A DNA stretch of 64,000 bases from Rhodospirillales bacterium. Its GTDB lineage: Bacteria; Pseudomonadota; Alphaproteobacteria; SMXQ01. The position numbers were made by a program, and so were the translations under genes. A model generated the notes under the pieces. The model saw only the letters and a program-made list of their open reading frames with translations. It was not told where the DNA came from and did not search any database. The stretch is taken from positions 254,015-318,014 of the forward strand of contig JABIXC010000007.1 of NCBI GenBank assembly GCA_018666775.1, written 5' to 3'. Shown here piece by piece: positions 43,300-52,827 of this stretch; the stretch's first letter is position 1; the number at the start of each line of letters is the position of its first letter.

Positions 43300-45963
43300 A
43301 TGAGCAGTGAAACGAAAGCAGCCGACAAACCTGAAAATACGTCCAGTAATCCCGGGCCAAATTTAGGGCGGCAATTGCTGTTGGCCCGTTTGTCGTTGAT
43401 GTGGGAACGGGCATGGCCTGCCTTGTGGCCCGCTACGGGCCTTGGTGGGGTTTTTCTGACGCTGGCCTTTTTCGATATCCTGCCCGAACTGCCCATCTGG
43501 TTGCATGGCTTTGTTTTGGCAGCAATCGTGATCGGAATTTTATATGCCCTCTATCTTGGAATCAAAAGCCTCGCCCTGCCCGGTGTCACCGCGGCTAGGC
43601 GGCGCATTGAATCCAAAAGTGGTCTGATCCACCGGCCCCTTTCCATGCTCCGCGACCAATTGGCCACGGGCAAAAACGATCCCCAATCTCGTGCCCTGTG
43701 GCAATTGCACCGGTTGAGGACCATCGAAAAAATCAGGGGGCTCCGCGTTGGCTTGCCCTCGCCTAAGCTGGCCCATCATGATCCGCTGGCATTGCGCGGT
43801 GCATTGCTGGTGCTTTTGATCATTGGCATCACCATCGCCTGGGGCGATGGGTTCAACCGCATTGCCCGGGCCTTGATGCCGGGTGTTGGCAGCGCATTAA
43901 ACGGGCCTGCGGTGGTCGATATTTGGATCACGCCTCCCGCCCACACCCGTCTTGCCCCAATTTTTTTAAATGCCGGAAAGCAAAAACCGGATGTGCGGAA
44001 AAAATCAAAGCCGGCACCATTGCTGATTTCCGGTGGGTCTCAGAAAGATGCCTTTTCTACCAAGGGCGGCCCACAGAGGGTCTCCATTCCAGAAGGATCA
44101 ACCATTCTGGCCCAGCTTGCAGGGGGCTGGGGCACGCCCCGGATTGTTCTGGGGACGATCGATGCGCTTTTCAAACCCGTGGCCGATGGCACTTATAAGG
44201 TCACGCGCAAAATTGCACCGGGCAATCGCGCCGACAAGACCCGCCTGACCATCCGCCAGGGTGGAAGCGAAATTGCCAGTTGGCCCGTTCGGATTATTCC
44301 AGACCAAAGCCCCATTATCCGGTTTGCCGATGACCCGGGCCAATCTGGTCGAGGGGCGCTGAGCATCAAGATCGAAGGGTCCGATGATTACGGCATTGCC
44401 AAAGCAAAACTTTACATCCGCCGATTGCGCATCGGATTGGAAAAAGATGAAGACACAAATAAAGACACAAATAAAGACGGGAAAGACCAAAAGCCTGAAC
44501 CTGAAACAATCGATCCAGAAACCGAAGCGGCCCTTAAAAAACTCAATGCACCCCATGAACTGGCGCTGACCCTTGCCAGCAATGCACGGGCCATTTCAGA
44601 AACCAGTTTCCACGACCTGACGGCGCATCCCTGGGCTGGATTAGAGGTTTCCCTGCAAATCATTGCCCGCGATGGGGCCAATCAACCCGGCGCCACTGAT
44701 TCATTAACAACCGTCTTGCCGGAACGTTACTTCCGCCATCCTGTGGCCCGTGCACTGGTCTTGTTGCGCAAACGGCTGATCTTTGATCCACGATCCCGCG
44801 AAGATGTGGTCGATGAATTGATCAACCTTGCCACCATTCCGGGCTCGTTCGGAGATGACACGGTAACCTTTCTTGCCATCCAGTCCATGGCCCGCACGCT
44901 GGTCTATGACCCCGGGCTGGCTGTCCTGTCTGAAATTCAGAAACTGATGTGGGACACGGCCCTGCACCTTGAAGATGGCAAACTGTCTATGGCCGAACGA
45001 CGGTTGCGTGAAATTCAGAAAAAATTGATGGAGGCCCTGAAAAAGAAGGCTGGGAATGCCGAAATTCAAAAGCTGATGCGCGAATTGCAACAAGCCATGG
45101 CCGAATTTCTGAAGGAAATGATGAAGGGCATGAAGAACCTGCCCAACATGGCGCAACCCTTTAACAACCCCAACGCCCAAAGCCTGACGCCGCGTGATCT
45201 GCAACGGCTTTTGGACCGGGCAAAAGAACTGGCGATGACGGGCAATCTGGATGCGGCGCGCCAATTGTTGTCCATGCTGCGCAAAATGCTGGAAAATTTG
45301 CGTTCCGGGAAATTTGCCCAAGGCCGTGGCGGCAAGCAAGGCAAAGCCTGGAAGATGCTGCGCGAATTACAAGACATGATGAAACGCCAGCAAGAATTGA
45401 TGGATGAAACCCACCGCCAATCGCGCAAAGGCAAACCGCCGTCGGCCAACAATGGTGCCAAACGCCAAGACCGTTTGCGCGATCAATTGGGGAAACTGTT
45501 ACGTAAATTCGGGGAAATGACCCGCAAAATACCCCGCTCCCTTGGGGATGCGGAACTATCCATGCGCGAAGCCCTGGAAGCCTTGCGCAAGAACAAGCCG
45601 GGCCAAGCCGTGCCGCCACAGGGCCGCGCCCTTGAGAATATGCGCAAAGGGCTTGGCGAGATGGCCCAGCAATTGATGCGCCAATTTGGAAAGGGTCGTG
45701 GACGAGGACGCGGACAAGGGCGGGGCCGAGGACGAGGGCGGGGTTTTTCGCAACGGGGGGGCAACATGCCGTTTAGCCATGACCCGCTGGGAAGACCCAT
45801 GCCCAATGCCGGCATGTCTGCGGGGGATGATGTAGAAATCCCCGGCATATCCGATACCCAACGGGCAAGGGAAATTCTTGAAGAACTACGCCGCCGCGCA
45901 GGGGAAATTGGTCGACCCGATGCAGAAATGGAATATCTGGAACGGCTTCTCAAGCGTTTCTAG
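43300..45963 (+). CDS. large DUF4175 / TIGR02302-type membrane protein
   Basis: 887 residues. Two membrane helices lie near residues 40-90 and a third near 165-185, followed by a periplasmic-looking beta-rich region. A long helical segment rich in Met, Gln, Lys and Arg comes next (residues ~540-790), then a Gly-Arg repeat (GRGRGRGQGRGRGRGRG, about residues 800-817). The end is GDDVEIPGISDTQRAREIL and ELRRRAGE. The pattern fits the DUF4175 family, conserved next to lysA in alphaproteobacteria; function unknown. It ends directly at the convergent cpdR stop. Confidence 0.88.
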   Translation: MSSETKAADKPENTSSNPGPNLGRQLLLARLSLMWERAWPALWPATGLGGVFLTLAFFDILPELPIWLHGFVLAAIVIGILYALYLGIKSLALPGVTAARRRIESKSGLIHRPLSMLRDQLATGKNDPQSRALWQLHRLRTIEKIRGLRVGLPSPKLAHHDPLALRGALLVLLIIGITIAWGDGFNRIARALMPGVGSALNGPAVVDIWITPPAHTRLAPIFLNAGKQKPDVRKKSKPAPLLISGGSQKDAFSTKGGPQRVSIPEGSTILAQLAGGWGTPRIVLGTIDALFKPVADGTYKVTRKIAPGNRADKTRLTIRQGGSEIASWPVRIIPDQSPIIRFADDPGQSGRGALSIKIEGSDDYGIAKAKLYIRRLRIGLEKDEDTNKDTNKDGKDQKPEPETIDPETEAALKKLNAPHELALTLASNARAISETSFHDLTAHPWAGLEVSLQIIARDGANQPGATDSLTTVLPERYFRHPVARALVLLRKRLIFDPRSREDVVDELINLATIPGSFGDDTVTFLAIQSMARTLVYDPGLAVLSEIQKLMWDTALHLEDGKLSMAERRLREIQKKLMEALKKKAGNAEIQKLMRELQQAMAEFLKEMMKGMKNLPNMAQPFNNPNAQSLTPRDLQRLLDRAKELAMTGNLDAARQLLSMLRKMLENLRSGKFAQGRGGKQGKAWKMLRELQDMMKRQQELMDETHRQSRKGKPPSANNGAKRQDRLRDQLGKLLRKFGEMTRKIPRSLGDAELSMREALEALRKNKPGQAVPPQGRALENMRKGLGEMAQQLMRQFGKGRGRGRGQGRGRGRGRGFSQRGGNMPFSHDPLGRPMPNAGMSAGDDVEIPGISDTQRAREILEELRRRAGEIGRPDAEMEYLERLLKRF

Positions 45964-46326
45964 CTAGTCTTTCTTAAGAAGCCCATTGACCGCATTCACA
46001 ATTTCATTAAGCGTAAAAGGCTTCGCGATGATTTTGTGAATGATCATTTCAAGATTGTGGGCCCGCTGGCGTTCTGCTGCATATCCCGACATCATCAGGA
46101 TCGGCAAATCCGGTTTGTCACTTGATACCTTCAAGGCAAGGGCAATCCCGTCCATGCCCGGCATAACGATGTCGGTCAGCAAAAGATCAAATTCTTCTTC
46201 ATCCAAGACCGCCAAGGCCTGAAGACCATCTTCGACACCCCGAACCTCGTGACCTTCATGGGTCAGGGCCCGGCTAACAAATTCGCGAACGGCGGGTTCA
46301 TCTTCGGCAACAAGAATTTTTGCCAT
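45964..46326 (-). CDS. cpdR: single-domain response regulator CpdR
   Basis: Receiver-only protein that, when unphosphorylated, primes ClpXP for degradation of cell-cycle factors in Caulobacter and relatives. Phosphorylation site Asp52 is in LLTDIVMPGMDGIALAL, Ser80 in LMMSGYA and Lys102 in IAKPFTL. The segment after Asp52 and the AERQRAHNLE stretch match CpdR closely. There is no output domain (120 residues). It lies 3 bases after the zinc-ribbon gene in the same direction. Confidence 0.9.
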   Translation of the reverse strand: MAKILVAEDEPAVREFVSRALTHEGHEVRGVEDGLQALAVLDEEEFDLLLTDIVMPGMDGIALALKVSSDKPDLPILMMSGYAAERQRAHNLEMIIHKIIAKPFTLNEIVNAVNGLLKKD

Positions 46327-46329
46327 GGC

Positions 46330-47064
46330 TTATTTCTTGTCTTTGGTGAAATCAATGTTAAGGGCGCTGGCCTTAACGGGGGGGTTTTCTTTTCGGGAAA
46401 CAAACGGCGCCCGCTCACCCGGAAGAAGCCGCGATTGCGCCGTTGCAAACGTCCAGCCTGCCAGCTCCTTGGCCTGATCGTCCCGAAGGGATGCACGCAA
46501 TCGTGGAACATCACGCACCGTTTTTGACGCGTTAAAAATTTCGCCCTTAATAACAAGAACCGTCTTTTGGCCCTCGACTATACGGCTGTGCCCGGTGATC
46601 TTAATCCGAAGCCCTTCGCCCGGTTTCGGCATTGCATACCCAACGGCTGCATAAAGACGCTGAGATGGGTGCCATGCCCGCACAATGGCATCCCGGGCCA
46701 GCACGCCGCCAATAATGACACCGGCAACGATTGTGATCAGAATGCCCCAACCAAGGCGATTAACGGGCCGTTTGACATCAAGGGCAGACGCGCGCTCATT
46801 CGCCTTACGGGCCGCTTCAAGGCGTTGTGCCATGGCTGCACCCGGCACATGGCCCGGCGCGCCACCAGGGGCATCCAACAAGGGATCGCCAGAGGGATCA
46901 TCAAGGGAGGCCTCAAAAGGGTCAATTGCCCGAGGCAAATCGTCCGCAGGCTCTTCGCTCCAGACATTGCTGCAGCTCGAACACCGCACCCGGCGCCCTG
47001 CGGCCCCAAATTTTGCCGGGTCCACTTGGTATCGAGTGGCACAGGATGGGCAAGTGATGATCAT
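46330..47064 (-). CDS. MJ0042-type zinc-ribbon protein with DUF3426 domain
   Basis: N-terminal zinc ribbon (MIITCPSCATRYQVDP, then RVRCSSCSNVW), a Pro/Asp-rich linker, one membrane helix (WGILITIVAGVIIGGVL, about residue 115) and a C-terminal beta-rich DUF3426-type domain (IKGEIFNASKTVRDVP). The topology suggests the ribbon in the cytoplasm and the second domain outside. Function unknown; the family sits next to ftsE in many alphaproteobacteria. I chose the ATG at 47064 because the ribbon starts immediately after it. Confidence 0.85.
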   Translation of the reverse strand: MIITCPSCATRYQVDPAKFGAAGRRVRCSSCSNVWSEEPADDLPRAIDPFEASLDDPSGDPLLDAPGGAPGHVPGAAMAQRLEAARKANERASALDVKRPVNRLGWGILITIVAGVIIGGVLARDAIVRAWHPSQRLYAAVGYAMPKPGEGLRIKITGHSRIVEGQKTVLVIKGEIFNASKTVRDVPRLRASLRDDQAKELAGWTFATAQSRLLPGERAPFVSRKENPPVKASALNIDFTKDKK

Positions 47065-47279
47065 GGTTGATAATATCCCCGCATACGCGAACAAAACTTA
47101 TAGTTACTTGATGTGGCCAAAGCAAGTCGGTGCAAGTCAGCGAAAGGTCCGCCACTGTCATTCCACTGACAATTCTAGCAGAATTTTAAAATGACCCGAA
47201 TGGCAATTTAGCGCCATCTTTGTATTACAGGGTGTATAAATAAAAAAAATGACGAAATAAAGGTAGTCAGAGGCACAAA
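47065..47279. other. divergent intergenic region before ftsE
   Basis: A 215-base spacer between the zinc-ribbon gene and ftsE. The right half is AT-rich and includes TATAAA at 47235-47240, a possible -10 element for ftsE, but no convincing -35 lies at the right distance. No RNA structure was recognised. Confidence 0.35.
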
Positions 47280-47939
47280 ATGATTCGTTTCGTAAATGTC
47301 GGGATGCGTTACGGTCTTGGCGATGAAGTCCTCCATGACATCAGCTTTGAGCTAAAGCCCGGATCATTTCATTTCCTGAGCGGTGCATCGGGGGCCGGGA
47401 AATCATCCTTGCTGAAGCTGATTTATCTGGCAACCCGGCCATCCAGAGGGATGATCACCCTGTTTGGCCAGGATCTGAGCACCTGTCAGCGTAAGGATAT
47501 CCCGGCACTGCGGCGTAAAATTGGCGTTGTGTTTCAGGATTTTCGCCTTTTAGAGCACCTTACTGTTCTGGAGAACGTTTCCCTGCCCCTCAAAGTGGCC
47601 GGGGCCAAGGCCGTGCGCATGCGTGAACATGCGGCAGAACTTCTTTCCTGGGTAGGCCTTGAAAACTGTATTGATGCCCTGCCCTCCACCTTATCTGGGG
47701 GTGAAAAACAGCGTGTGGCCATTGCAAGGGCCGTTGTAACAAGGCCCCAGCTTCTGATTGCCGATGAACCCACGGGCAATGTGGATGATGCCATCGCCAT
47801 GCGGTTGTTGCACCTGTTTGAAGAACTTAACCGCCTGGGAACGACCGTGATGATCGCCACCCATAATGAAACCCTGATCAACAGCTTTGATCATACCCGC
47901 CTTGTTCTTGAAGCCGGCGAATTGAAAAGGGTCACTTGA
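47280..47939 (+). CDS. ftsE: cell division ATP-binding protein FtsE
   Basis: ABC ATPase that with FtsX controls peptidoglycan hydrolases at the septum. Walker A is GASGAGKSS (residues 35-43), the Q-loop is VVFQDFRLLEHLTVLENV, the signature is LSGGEKQR and Walker B is LLIADEPTGNVDD. The 219 residues are typical. TGA is followed immediately by the ftsX ATG. Confidence 0.96.
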   Translation: MIRFVNVGMRYGLGDEVLHDISFELKPGSFHFLSGASGAGKSSLLKLIYLATRPSRGMITLFGQDLSTCQRKDIPALRRKIGVVFQDFRLLEHLTVLENVSLPLKVAGAKAVRMREHAAELLSWVGLENCIDALPSTLSGGEKQRVAIARAVVTRPQLLIADEPTGNVDDAIAMRLLHLFEELNRLGTTVMIATHNETLINSFDHTRLVLEAGELKRVT

Positions 47940-48815
47940 ATGCTGTGGCAACGCAACGATCTTGCTCTGGATGCCGACCCTGCGCGACGCTTTTTGCCGT
48001 GGCTTTTGGCCATGATCGTTTTTCTGGCAGGCATGGCGCTGGCCGGGATGATGGGGCTGACATCTGCGGTGGACCGTTGGGACAAAGGCTTGACCGGCAC
48101 CGTGACGATCCAGCTGCCGCCCGTAATCGGAAAATCTGATCAAGCCATAAAAAATGTCCGCGCTATTCTGGCACAGACCCCGGGCATTTTATCAACACGG
48201 GTTATTAAAACCAGTGAAGCCCGGGCCATGCTTGAACCCTGGCTGGGGAAAGGGGCCTTTGCCAAAGACCTGCCCCTGCCCCGGTTAATTGATGTTCGCA
48301 TCCGCACAAACGCGCCGCCCAACATGGAAGGGTTGGGCATCGTTCTTGGCAATGCTGTGCCTGGCACGGTGGTCGATGATCACAGAAAATCGCTTGAGCG
48401 CATCATTTCCCTTGCCCGCTCCGTCAAGCTGATTGCCTTGATCATTGTCGTGCTTGTGACCTTGTCTGCGATTTCCATGGTGATCTTTATCACCCGAACA
48501 GGGCTGGCCATTCATTATCCCGGCATTGAACTTTTACACCTGATCGGGGCCGTCGATAATTATATTGCCCGCCAATTTCAGGGCCAGGCGATGGAATTGG
48601 GGCTGAAGGGGGGCTTGATCGGCTTTATCCTGACCGCGGCCACCGTGATCGCCCTCACCCAGTTCGCCAATGCTTTTGGGGGCGGCTTCCTGCCCACCAT
48701 TGCCCTTAATCTTAATCAATGGCTGGTTCTCATTTCGGTGCCTCTGGGCATTACGCTGGTTGGCGTGATCACCGCACGGTTCACCGTTTTGGCCGAACTC
48801 CGAAAAATGCCATGA
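47940..48815 (+). CDS. ftsX: cell division protein FtsX
   Basis: Membrane partner of FtsE. An N-terminal cytoplasmic stretch precedes one helix (LAMIVFLAGMALAGMMGL), then a periplasmic domain of ~110 residues and three more helices near residues 160-185, 220-240 and 262-285. IHYPGIELLHLIGAVDNYIARQF is the conserved FtsX loop. Length 291 is normal. The end overlaps the YdcF gene as ATGA. Confidence 0.94.
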   Translation: MLWQRNDLALDADPARRFLPWLLAMIVFLAGMALAGMMGLTSAVDRWDKGLTGTVTIQLPPVIGKSDQAIKNVRAILAQTPGILSTRVIKTSEARAMLEPWLGKGAFAKDLPLPRLIDVRIRTNAPPNMEGLGIVLGNAVPGTVVDDHRKSLERIISLARSVKLIALIIVVLVTLSAISMVIFITRTGLAIHYPGIELLHLIGAVDNYIARQFQGQAMELGLKGGLIGFILTAATVIALTQFANAFGGGFLPTIALNLNQWLVLISVPLGITLVGVITARFTVLAELRKMP

Positions 48816-49432
48816 ACACAAAAGAGCCAACAGATGAACCCATCCTTGTGAAACATCGGCGAACCCTGGGCGGCTGGTTGGCATTTGTGCTGACCTCCAT
48901 TTTACTCTGGGCAGCGGGGCTGATCTGGTTCGCAGAAACCCTGCCTGCCCAGAACGCCGCCCCTGAAACAGATATGACAGATGCTGTCGTGGTGTTGACG
49001 GGCAGCCCCGGACGGTTAAGTGCCGGCATTGACCTTTTGGCCCGCAAGCGCGCAAAACAACTGTTTATTTCCGGTGTTTACCGGGGGGTGGATGTCGCCC
49101 AGATTTTGCGTTTGGTAAAACAACAAGGTCCTGAACTGGAATGTTGCATGACGCTGGGCCATGCCGCCGATGATACAAAGGGCAATGCCACTGAGACTGC
49201 GCGCTGGGCAAAAAAAGAAGGCATACAATCGCTGCGTCTGGTCACAGCCAGCTATCACATGCGCCGATCCTTGTTGGAATTTGGTCGCCTGATGCCCCAT
49301 GTGCAGATTATTGCCCACCCCATTTTTCCAACCGGGTTCAAGGCCAAATTCTGGTGGCGCTGGCCGGGAACGCTCCGGCTTTTGATTAACGAATATACAA
49401 AATATCTAGTCGCCTTGATGCGCCTATGGTAG
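48812..49432 (+). CDS. YdcF family (DUF218) protein
   Basis: One N-terminal membrane helix (WLAFVLTSILLWAAGLIWF), then a DUF218 Rossmann-like domain: DAVVVLTGSPGRLSAGIDLL, LFISGVYRGVD, GHAADDTKGNATETARW and VTASYHMRRSL. The start at 48812 gives an ATGA overlap with ftsX; a longer frame is not needed. Family members are linked to vancomycin resistance (SanA) or SAM binding; the role here is unknown. Confidence 0.88.
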   Translation: MNTKEPTDEPILVKHRRTLGGWLAFVLTSILLWAAGLIWFAETLPAQNAAPETDMTDAVVVLTGSPGRLSAGIDLLARKRAKQLFISGVYRGVDVAQILRLVKQQGPELECCMTLGHAADDTKGNATETARWAKKEGIQSLRLVTASYHMRRSLLEFGRLMPHVQIIAHPIFPTGFKAKFWWRWPGTLRLLINEYTKYLVALMRLW

Positions 49433-49442
49433 GGCGTGGTTC

Positions 49443-50171
49443 ATGATTCTGTTCCGATCCATCCTGTTCAACATCGTCTTTCTCGTGTGGTCGACACTGG
49501 TCGGCGTTGCCATGCTGCCGATCCTGCTCATGGGGGCGCCCGCCATGCGGCGGGGCTGTGCCTGGTGGATATGGACCGTGGTATGGCTGCTTCGCGTCAT
49601 CGCCAATATCCGGTATGAACTGCGTGGCCTTGAACACATGCCCGACACCCCGGCAATTTTTGCGTCCAAGCATCAATCGGCTTGGGAAACCCTGTTTCTG
49701 ACCGCCTATTTCAAAAACCCCGCTGTGGTTTCCAAGCGCGAACTGATGTTTGTGCCGTTCTATGGTTTGTTTGCCATTCGTGCGGGCATGATCTGGGTCA
49801 ACCGATCCCAGGGCGTGCGTGCCATCCGACCGATGATCCGCCAAACCCTTGATGCCCTGAAACTGGGCCGCAATGTTGTCGTCTTTCCCCAAGGCACAAG
49901 AACAGCCCCCGGAACACACCTTCCCTATCAACCCGGGATTGCCGCACTGTATGTTGGCGCATCCGCACCCGTGGTGCCGGTTGCACTTAATTCCGGGATG
50001 TTCTGGGGACGCCGTTCCTTTCAAAAAAACCCCGGCACCATCGTGGTCGAATTTCTTGAACCCATTCCGCCTGGGCTCGATCGGAAAACATTTCTTGAGG
50101 TGTTGTCTGATCGCATCGAGACCGCAACCACGCGCCTTGAAGAAGAAGCGAGTAGCGCCCGTCAAAAATAA
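49443..50171 (+). CDS. plsC: 1-acyl-sn-glycerol-3-phosphate acyltransferase
   Basis: Acylates lysophosphatidic acid in phospholipid synthesis at the inner membrane. The catalytic motif I appears as KHQSAWET (His and Glu in the HX4D/E position) and motif III as VFPQGTR, with Gln replacing the usual Glu of FPEGTR. An N-terminal hydrophobic region covers residues ~5-55. Length 242. It ends the ftsE-ftsX-ydcF-plsC unit. Confidence 0.9.
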   Translation: MILFRSILFNIVFLVWSTLVGVAMLPILLMGAPAMRRGCAWWIWTVVWLLRVIANIRYELRGLEHMPDTPAIFASKHQSAWETLFLTAYFKNPAVVSKRELMFVPFYGLFAIRAGMIWVNRSQGVRAIRPMIRQTLDALKLGRNVVVFPQGTRTAPGTHLPYQPGIAALYVGASAPVVPVALNSGMFWGRRSFQKNPGTIVVEFLEPIPPGLDRKTFLEVLSDRIETATTRLEEEASSARQK

Positions 50172-50489
50172 CAAGCTGGCAATACAAGGCTGGAGGGTTG
50201 TGGATTGTTTTGTGGATAAAAATCAGAATTTGGCCCGTGAAACCCGGGCATAACTTTGATTTTTGCCATCAAGCCAAGGGCTTGGCCGGGGTTGATCCTG
50301 TGGAAACATAACGAGAACATTTCCTTGACGCCCTAAACCATGCGCCCTAGAATAAGTGCCCCACTGGTCGGCGTCCTTTAATTTGTTGTTATATTACAAT
50401 GGGTTACGTGATTTAAGATTTACCTGTGTTAAAACAGGGGCAGGGATAAGAAAAAAATTATACGCTAACCCGCGCATTTGGAGCACGCC
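50172..50489 (+). promoter_or_regulatory. nrdJ upstream region: promoter, DnaA-box-like sites, hairpin
   Basis: This gene-free stretch of 318 bases contains TTGACG (50325-50330) and TAGAAT (50348-50353) spaced 17 bases, a near-consensus sigma-70 promoter pointing at nrdJ. Upstream are TGTGGATAA (50211-50219, a perfect reverse DnaA box), TGTGGATTG (50199-50207) exactly 12 bases earlier, and TGTGGAAAC (50299-50307). Possible stem-loops are CAAGCC/GGCTTG (50270-50284) and CCTGT/ACAGG (50423-50438). No cobalamin riboswitch motif was seen. Confidence 0.6.
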
Positions 50490-52817
50490 ATGACAGAAAT
50501 CGCAGCCATTTCCCAGCAAATCTGGGACATGAAATACCGCCTCAAAGGTGCGGGCGGCGTTGCTGTGGACAAAACCATCGATGACAGCTGGCGCCGGATT
50601 GCATCGGCACTGGCCGAAGCAGAGCCCATTGAAGCCAGAGAAAAATGGACTGAAAAATTTTTCGATGCCTTATCCGGGTTTGAATTCCTGCCAGCGGGCC
50701 GGGTTATCGCCGGGGCCGGCACCGGGCGCAGCGTCACTTTGTTCAATTGTTTTGTCATGGGCACCGTCCCCGATGACATGTCCGGCATCTTTGAACACCT
50801 GAGAGAAGCCGCCCTGACCATGCAACAAGGCGGCGGCATCGGCTATGATTTTTCTACCCTGCGGCCCAAGGGCGCGCCGGTAAAGGGCGTTGGTGCCGAT
50901 GCATCAGGGCCACTGTCATTCATGGATGTTTGGGATTCCATGTGCCGCACCATCATGAGTGCCGGTTCACGCCGGGGTGCCATGATGGGCACCATGCGAT
51001 GCGATCATCCCGACATCGAAGCCTTCATCGAAGCCAAACGCGAACCGGGCCGGCTGCGCATGTTCAACATGTCCGTGCTGGTGACCGATCCTTTCATGGA
51101 GGCCGTCAAAAACGATTCCCCATGGAATCTGGTTTATGACGGCACCACCTATAACACCCTTTCGGCCCGTGATCTTTGGGACAAAATCATGCAGGCCACC
51201 TATGCCTACGCCGAACCCGGGGTGATTTTCATCGACCGCATCAACCGGGCCAACAACCTGCATTACGCCGAAGAAATCTGCGCCACCAACCCGTGCGGGG
51301 AACAACCCCTGCCGCCTTATGGTGCATGTCTTTTGGGGTCTTTCAATCTGGCCCGGCTGGTCCGCGATCCGTTTACCGTAGATGCCCGCCTTGATCTGGA
51401 CCGCCTGCGCGAAATCGTGCCAATGGCGGTGCGCATGCTGGACAACGCCATCGATGTTTCCCGCTTTCCCCTGCCCGCCCAGGAAACCGAAGCCCGCACC
51501 AAACGGCGCATGGGTCTTGGCATTACCGGTCTTGGGGATGCCCTGATTATGTGCCGGGCACGCTATGGATCAAAAGAAGCCATCGCCTTGACTAAGGTGT
51601 GGATGAAAGCGATTGAGCGCTCGGCCTATTTGGCATCAACAGAACTGGCAGCTGAGAAAGGCGCGTTTGAACGCTATGATCAAGACGCCTATCTCAGCGG
51701 CGCAACCATTCAGGGGCTGGATGAAGACGTGCGCGACGCCATCGCCAAACATGGCATCCGCAACGCACTTTTGACCTCCATTGCACCGACAGGAACCATA
51801 TCGCTGTTTGCCGATAACATTTCTTCAGGTCTGGAACCGGTGTTTGCCTTTTCCTATCGCCGCAATGTCTTGCAGCCCGATGGCTCACGGCGCAGCGAAG
51901 AAGTATCGGATTACGCCTATCGCCTGTACCGGCGCACCTTTGGGGAAACCGCACCACTGCCCGATTATTTTGTCGATGCCCAACGCCTGTCGCCCACCGA
52001 TCATGTGGTCATGCAGGCAACGGTTCAGAAATTCGTCGACAGTTCCATTTCCAAAACCATCAATGTCCCGGCCGAAATTGATTTTGATACGTTCAAGGAT
52101 GTCTATATTCAGGCCTATGAAGCCGGGTGCAAGGGCTGCACCACATACCGACCCAACGACATCACCGGGGCCGTTCTGGAAACCACGGACGAGGCATCAG
52201 AACAAGACACCCAGGAAGAATTGCCCCTTGATCCGCCACCCGCGCGCCATGGCGATGAATTTGAATCTGGTGTCGTTTACATGACCCAGCCCCTGGACCG
52301 GCCCGAAGAATTGCCCGGCAAGACCTACAAACTGAAATGGCCGGAAACCAACCACGCCATTTACATCACCGTTAATGATGTCATTCAGGATGGGCGCAGG
52401 CGGCCGTTTGAGATTTTCATCAATTCCAAAAACATGGATCATTTCGCCTGGACCGTCGCCCTGACCCGGATGATTTCTGCCGTGTTCCGTCGCGGTGGCG
52501 ATGTTTCTTTCGTGGTGGAAGAATTAAAAGCCGTGTTTGACCCGCGCGGCGGGCAATGGATGGATGGGCATTACGTTCCCTCCCTGCTGGCCGCCATCGG
52601 CAATGTCATCGAAAGCCACCTGATCGATATCGGGTTCATTCAGGGCAAAGAAGACATCGCTAAACAGGTCCGGGAACTTGAAGCACAAAAAACCCAAAAG
52701 GTCGTTGGCGGTGAGCCCTTGATGCTTGCCCAGTGCCCCAAATGCGGCGAAGCCAGCATGGTCCGCCAAGAAGGCTGCGATCTCTGCGTTTCCTGTGGGC
52801 ATTCTAAATGCGGCTAG
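50490..52817 (+). CDS. nrdJ: adenosylcobalamin-dependent ribonucleotide reductase (class II)
   Basis: Reduces ribonucleotides to deoxyribonucleotides using adenosylcobalamin, without need for oxygen. Catalytic motifs are LFNCFVMG, TNPCGEQPLPPYGACLLGSF, and SIAPTGTISLFADN. A TSCPD domain follows residue ~590 (the stretch KTYKLKWPETNHAIYITVND lies within it). The C-terminus is a zinc ribbon with cysteines CPKC, CDLC and CGHSKCG. The start is the ATG at 50490; a TTG four codons earlier is less likely. Length ~775. No class I genes are in the window. Confidence 0.95.
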   Translation: MTEIAAISQQIWDMKYRLKGAGGVAVDKTIDDSWRRIASALAEAEPIEAREKWTEKFFDALSGFEFLPAGRVIAGAGTGRSVTLFNCFVMGTVPDDMSGIFEHLREAALTMQQGGGIGYDFSTLRPKGAPVKGVGADASGPLSFMDVWDSMCRTIMSAGSRRGAMMGTMRCDHPDIEAFIEAKREPGRLRMFNMSVLVTDPFMEAVKNDSPWNLVYDGTTYNTLSARDLWDKIMQATYAYAEPGVIFIDRINRANNLHYAEEICATNPCGEQPLPPYGACLLGSFNLARLVRDPFTVDARLDLDRLREIVPMAVRMLDNAIDVSRFPLPAQETEARTKRRMGLGITGLGDALIMCRARYGSKEAIALTKVWMKAIERSAYLASTELAAEKGAFERYDQDAYLSGATIQGLDEDVRDAIAKHGIRNALLTSIAPTGTISLFADNISSGLEPVFAFSYRRNVLQPDGSRRSEEVSDYAYRLYRRTFGETAPLPDYFVDAQRLSPTDHVVMQATVQKFVDSSISKTINVPAEIDFDTFKDVYIQAYEAGCKGCTTYRPNDITGAVLETTDEASEQDTQEELPLDPPPARHGDEFESGVVYMTQPLDRPEELPGKTYKLKWPETNHAIYITVNDVIQDGRRRPFEIFINSKNMDHFAWTVALTRMISAVFRRGGDVSFVVEELKAVFDPRGGQWMDGHYVPSLLAAIGNVIESHLIDIGFIQGKEDIAKQVRELEAQKTQKVVGGEPLMLAQCPKCGEASMVRQEGCDLCVSCGHSKCG

Positions 52818-52827
52818 ACACTCTGGT

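Noticed and set aside
45697-45750. DNA tandem repeat as an independent element
   Set aside because: The repeat is in frame and encodes the Gly-Arg tract of the large membrane protein.
49386-50174. 262-codon open frame antisense to plsC
   Set aside because: Shadow of plsC, which has intact acyltransferase motifs.
50199-50219. Chromosomal replication origin
   Set aside because: Only two or three DnaA-like sites, and none of the usual origin neighbours of alphaproteobacteria; better explained as promoter regulation.
50380-50402. NrdR box before nrdJ
   Set aside because: TTGTTGTTATATTACAAT is only an imperfect palindrome and poorly matches the NrdR consensus; no second box at suitable spacing.
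50172-50489. Adenosylcobalamin riboswitch before nrdJ
   Set aside because: Searched by eye for the B12-box and core motifs in the leader; none found. The leader holds a promoter, DnaA-like sites and short hairpins only.
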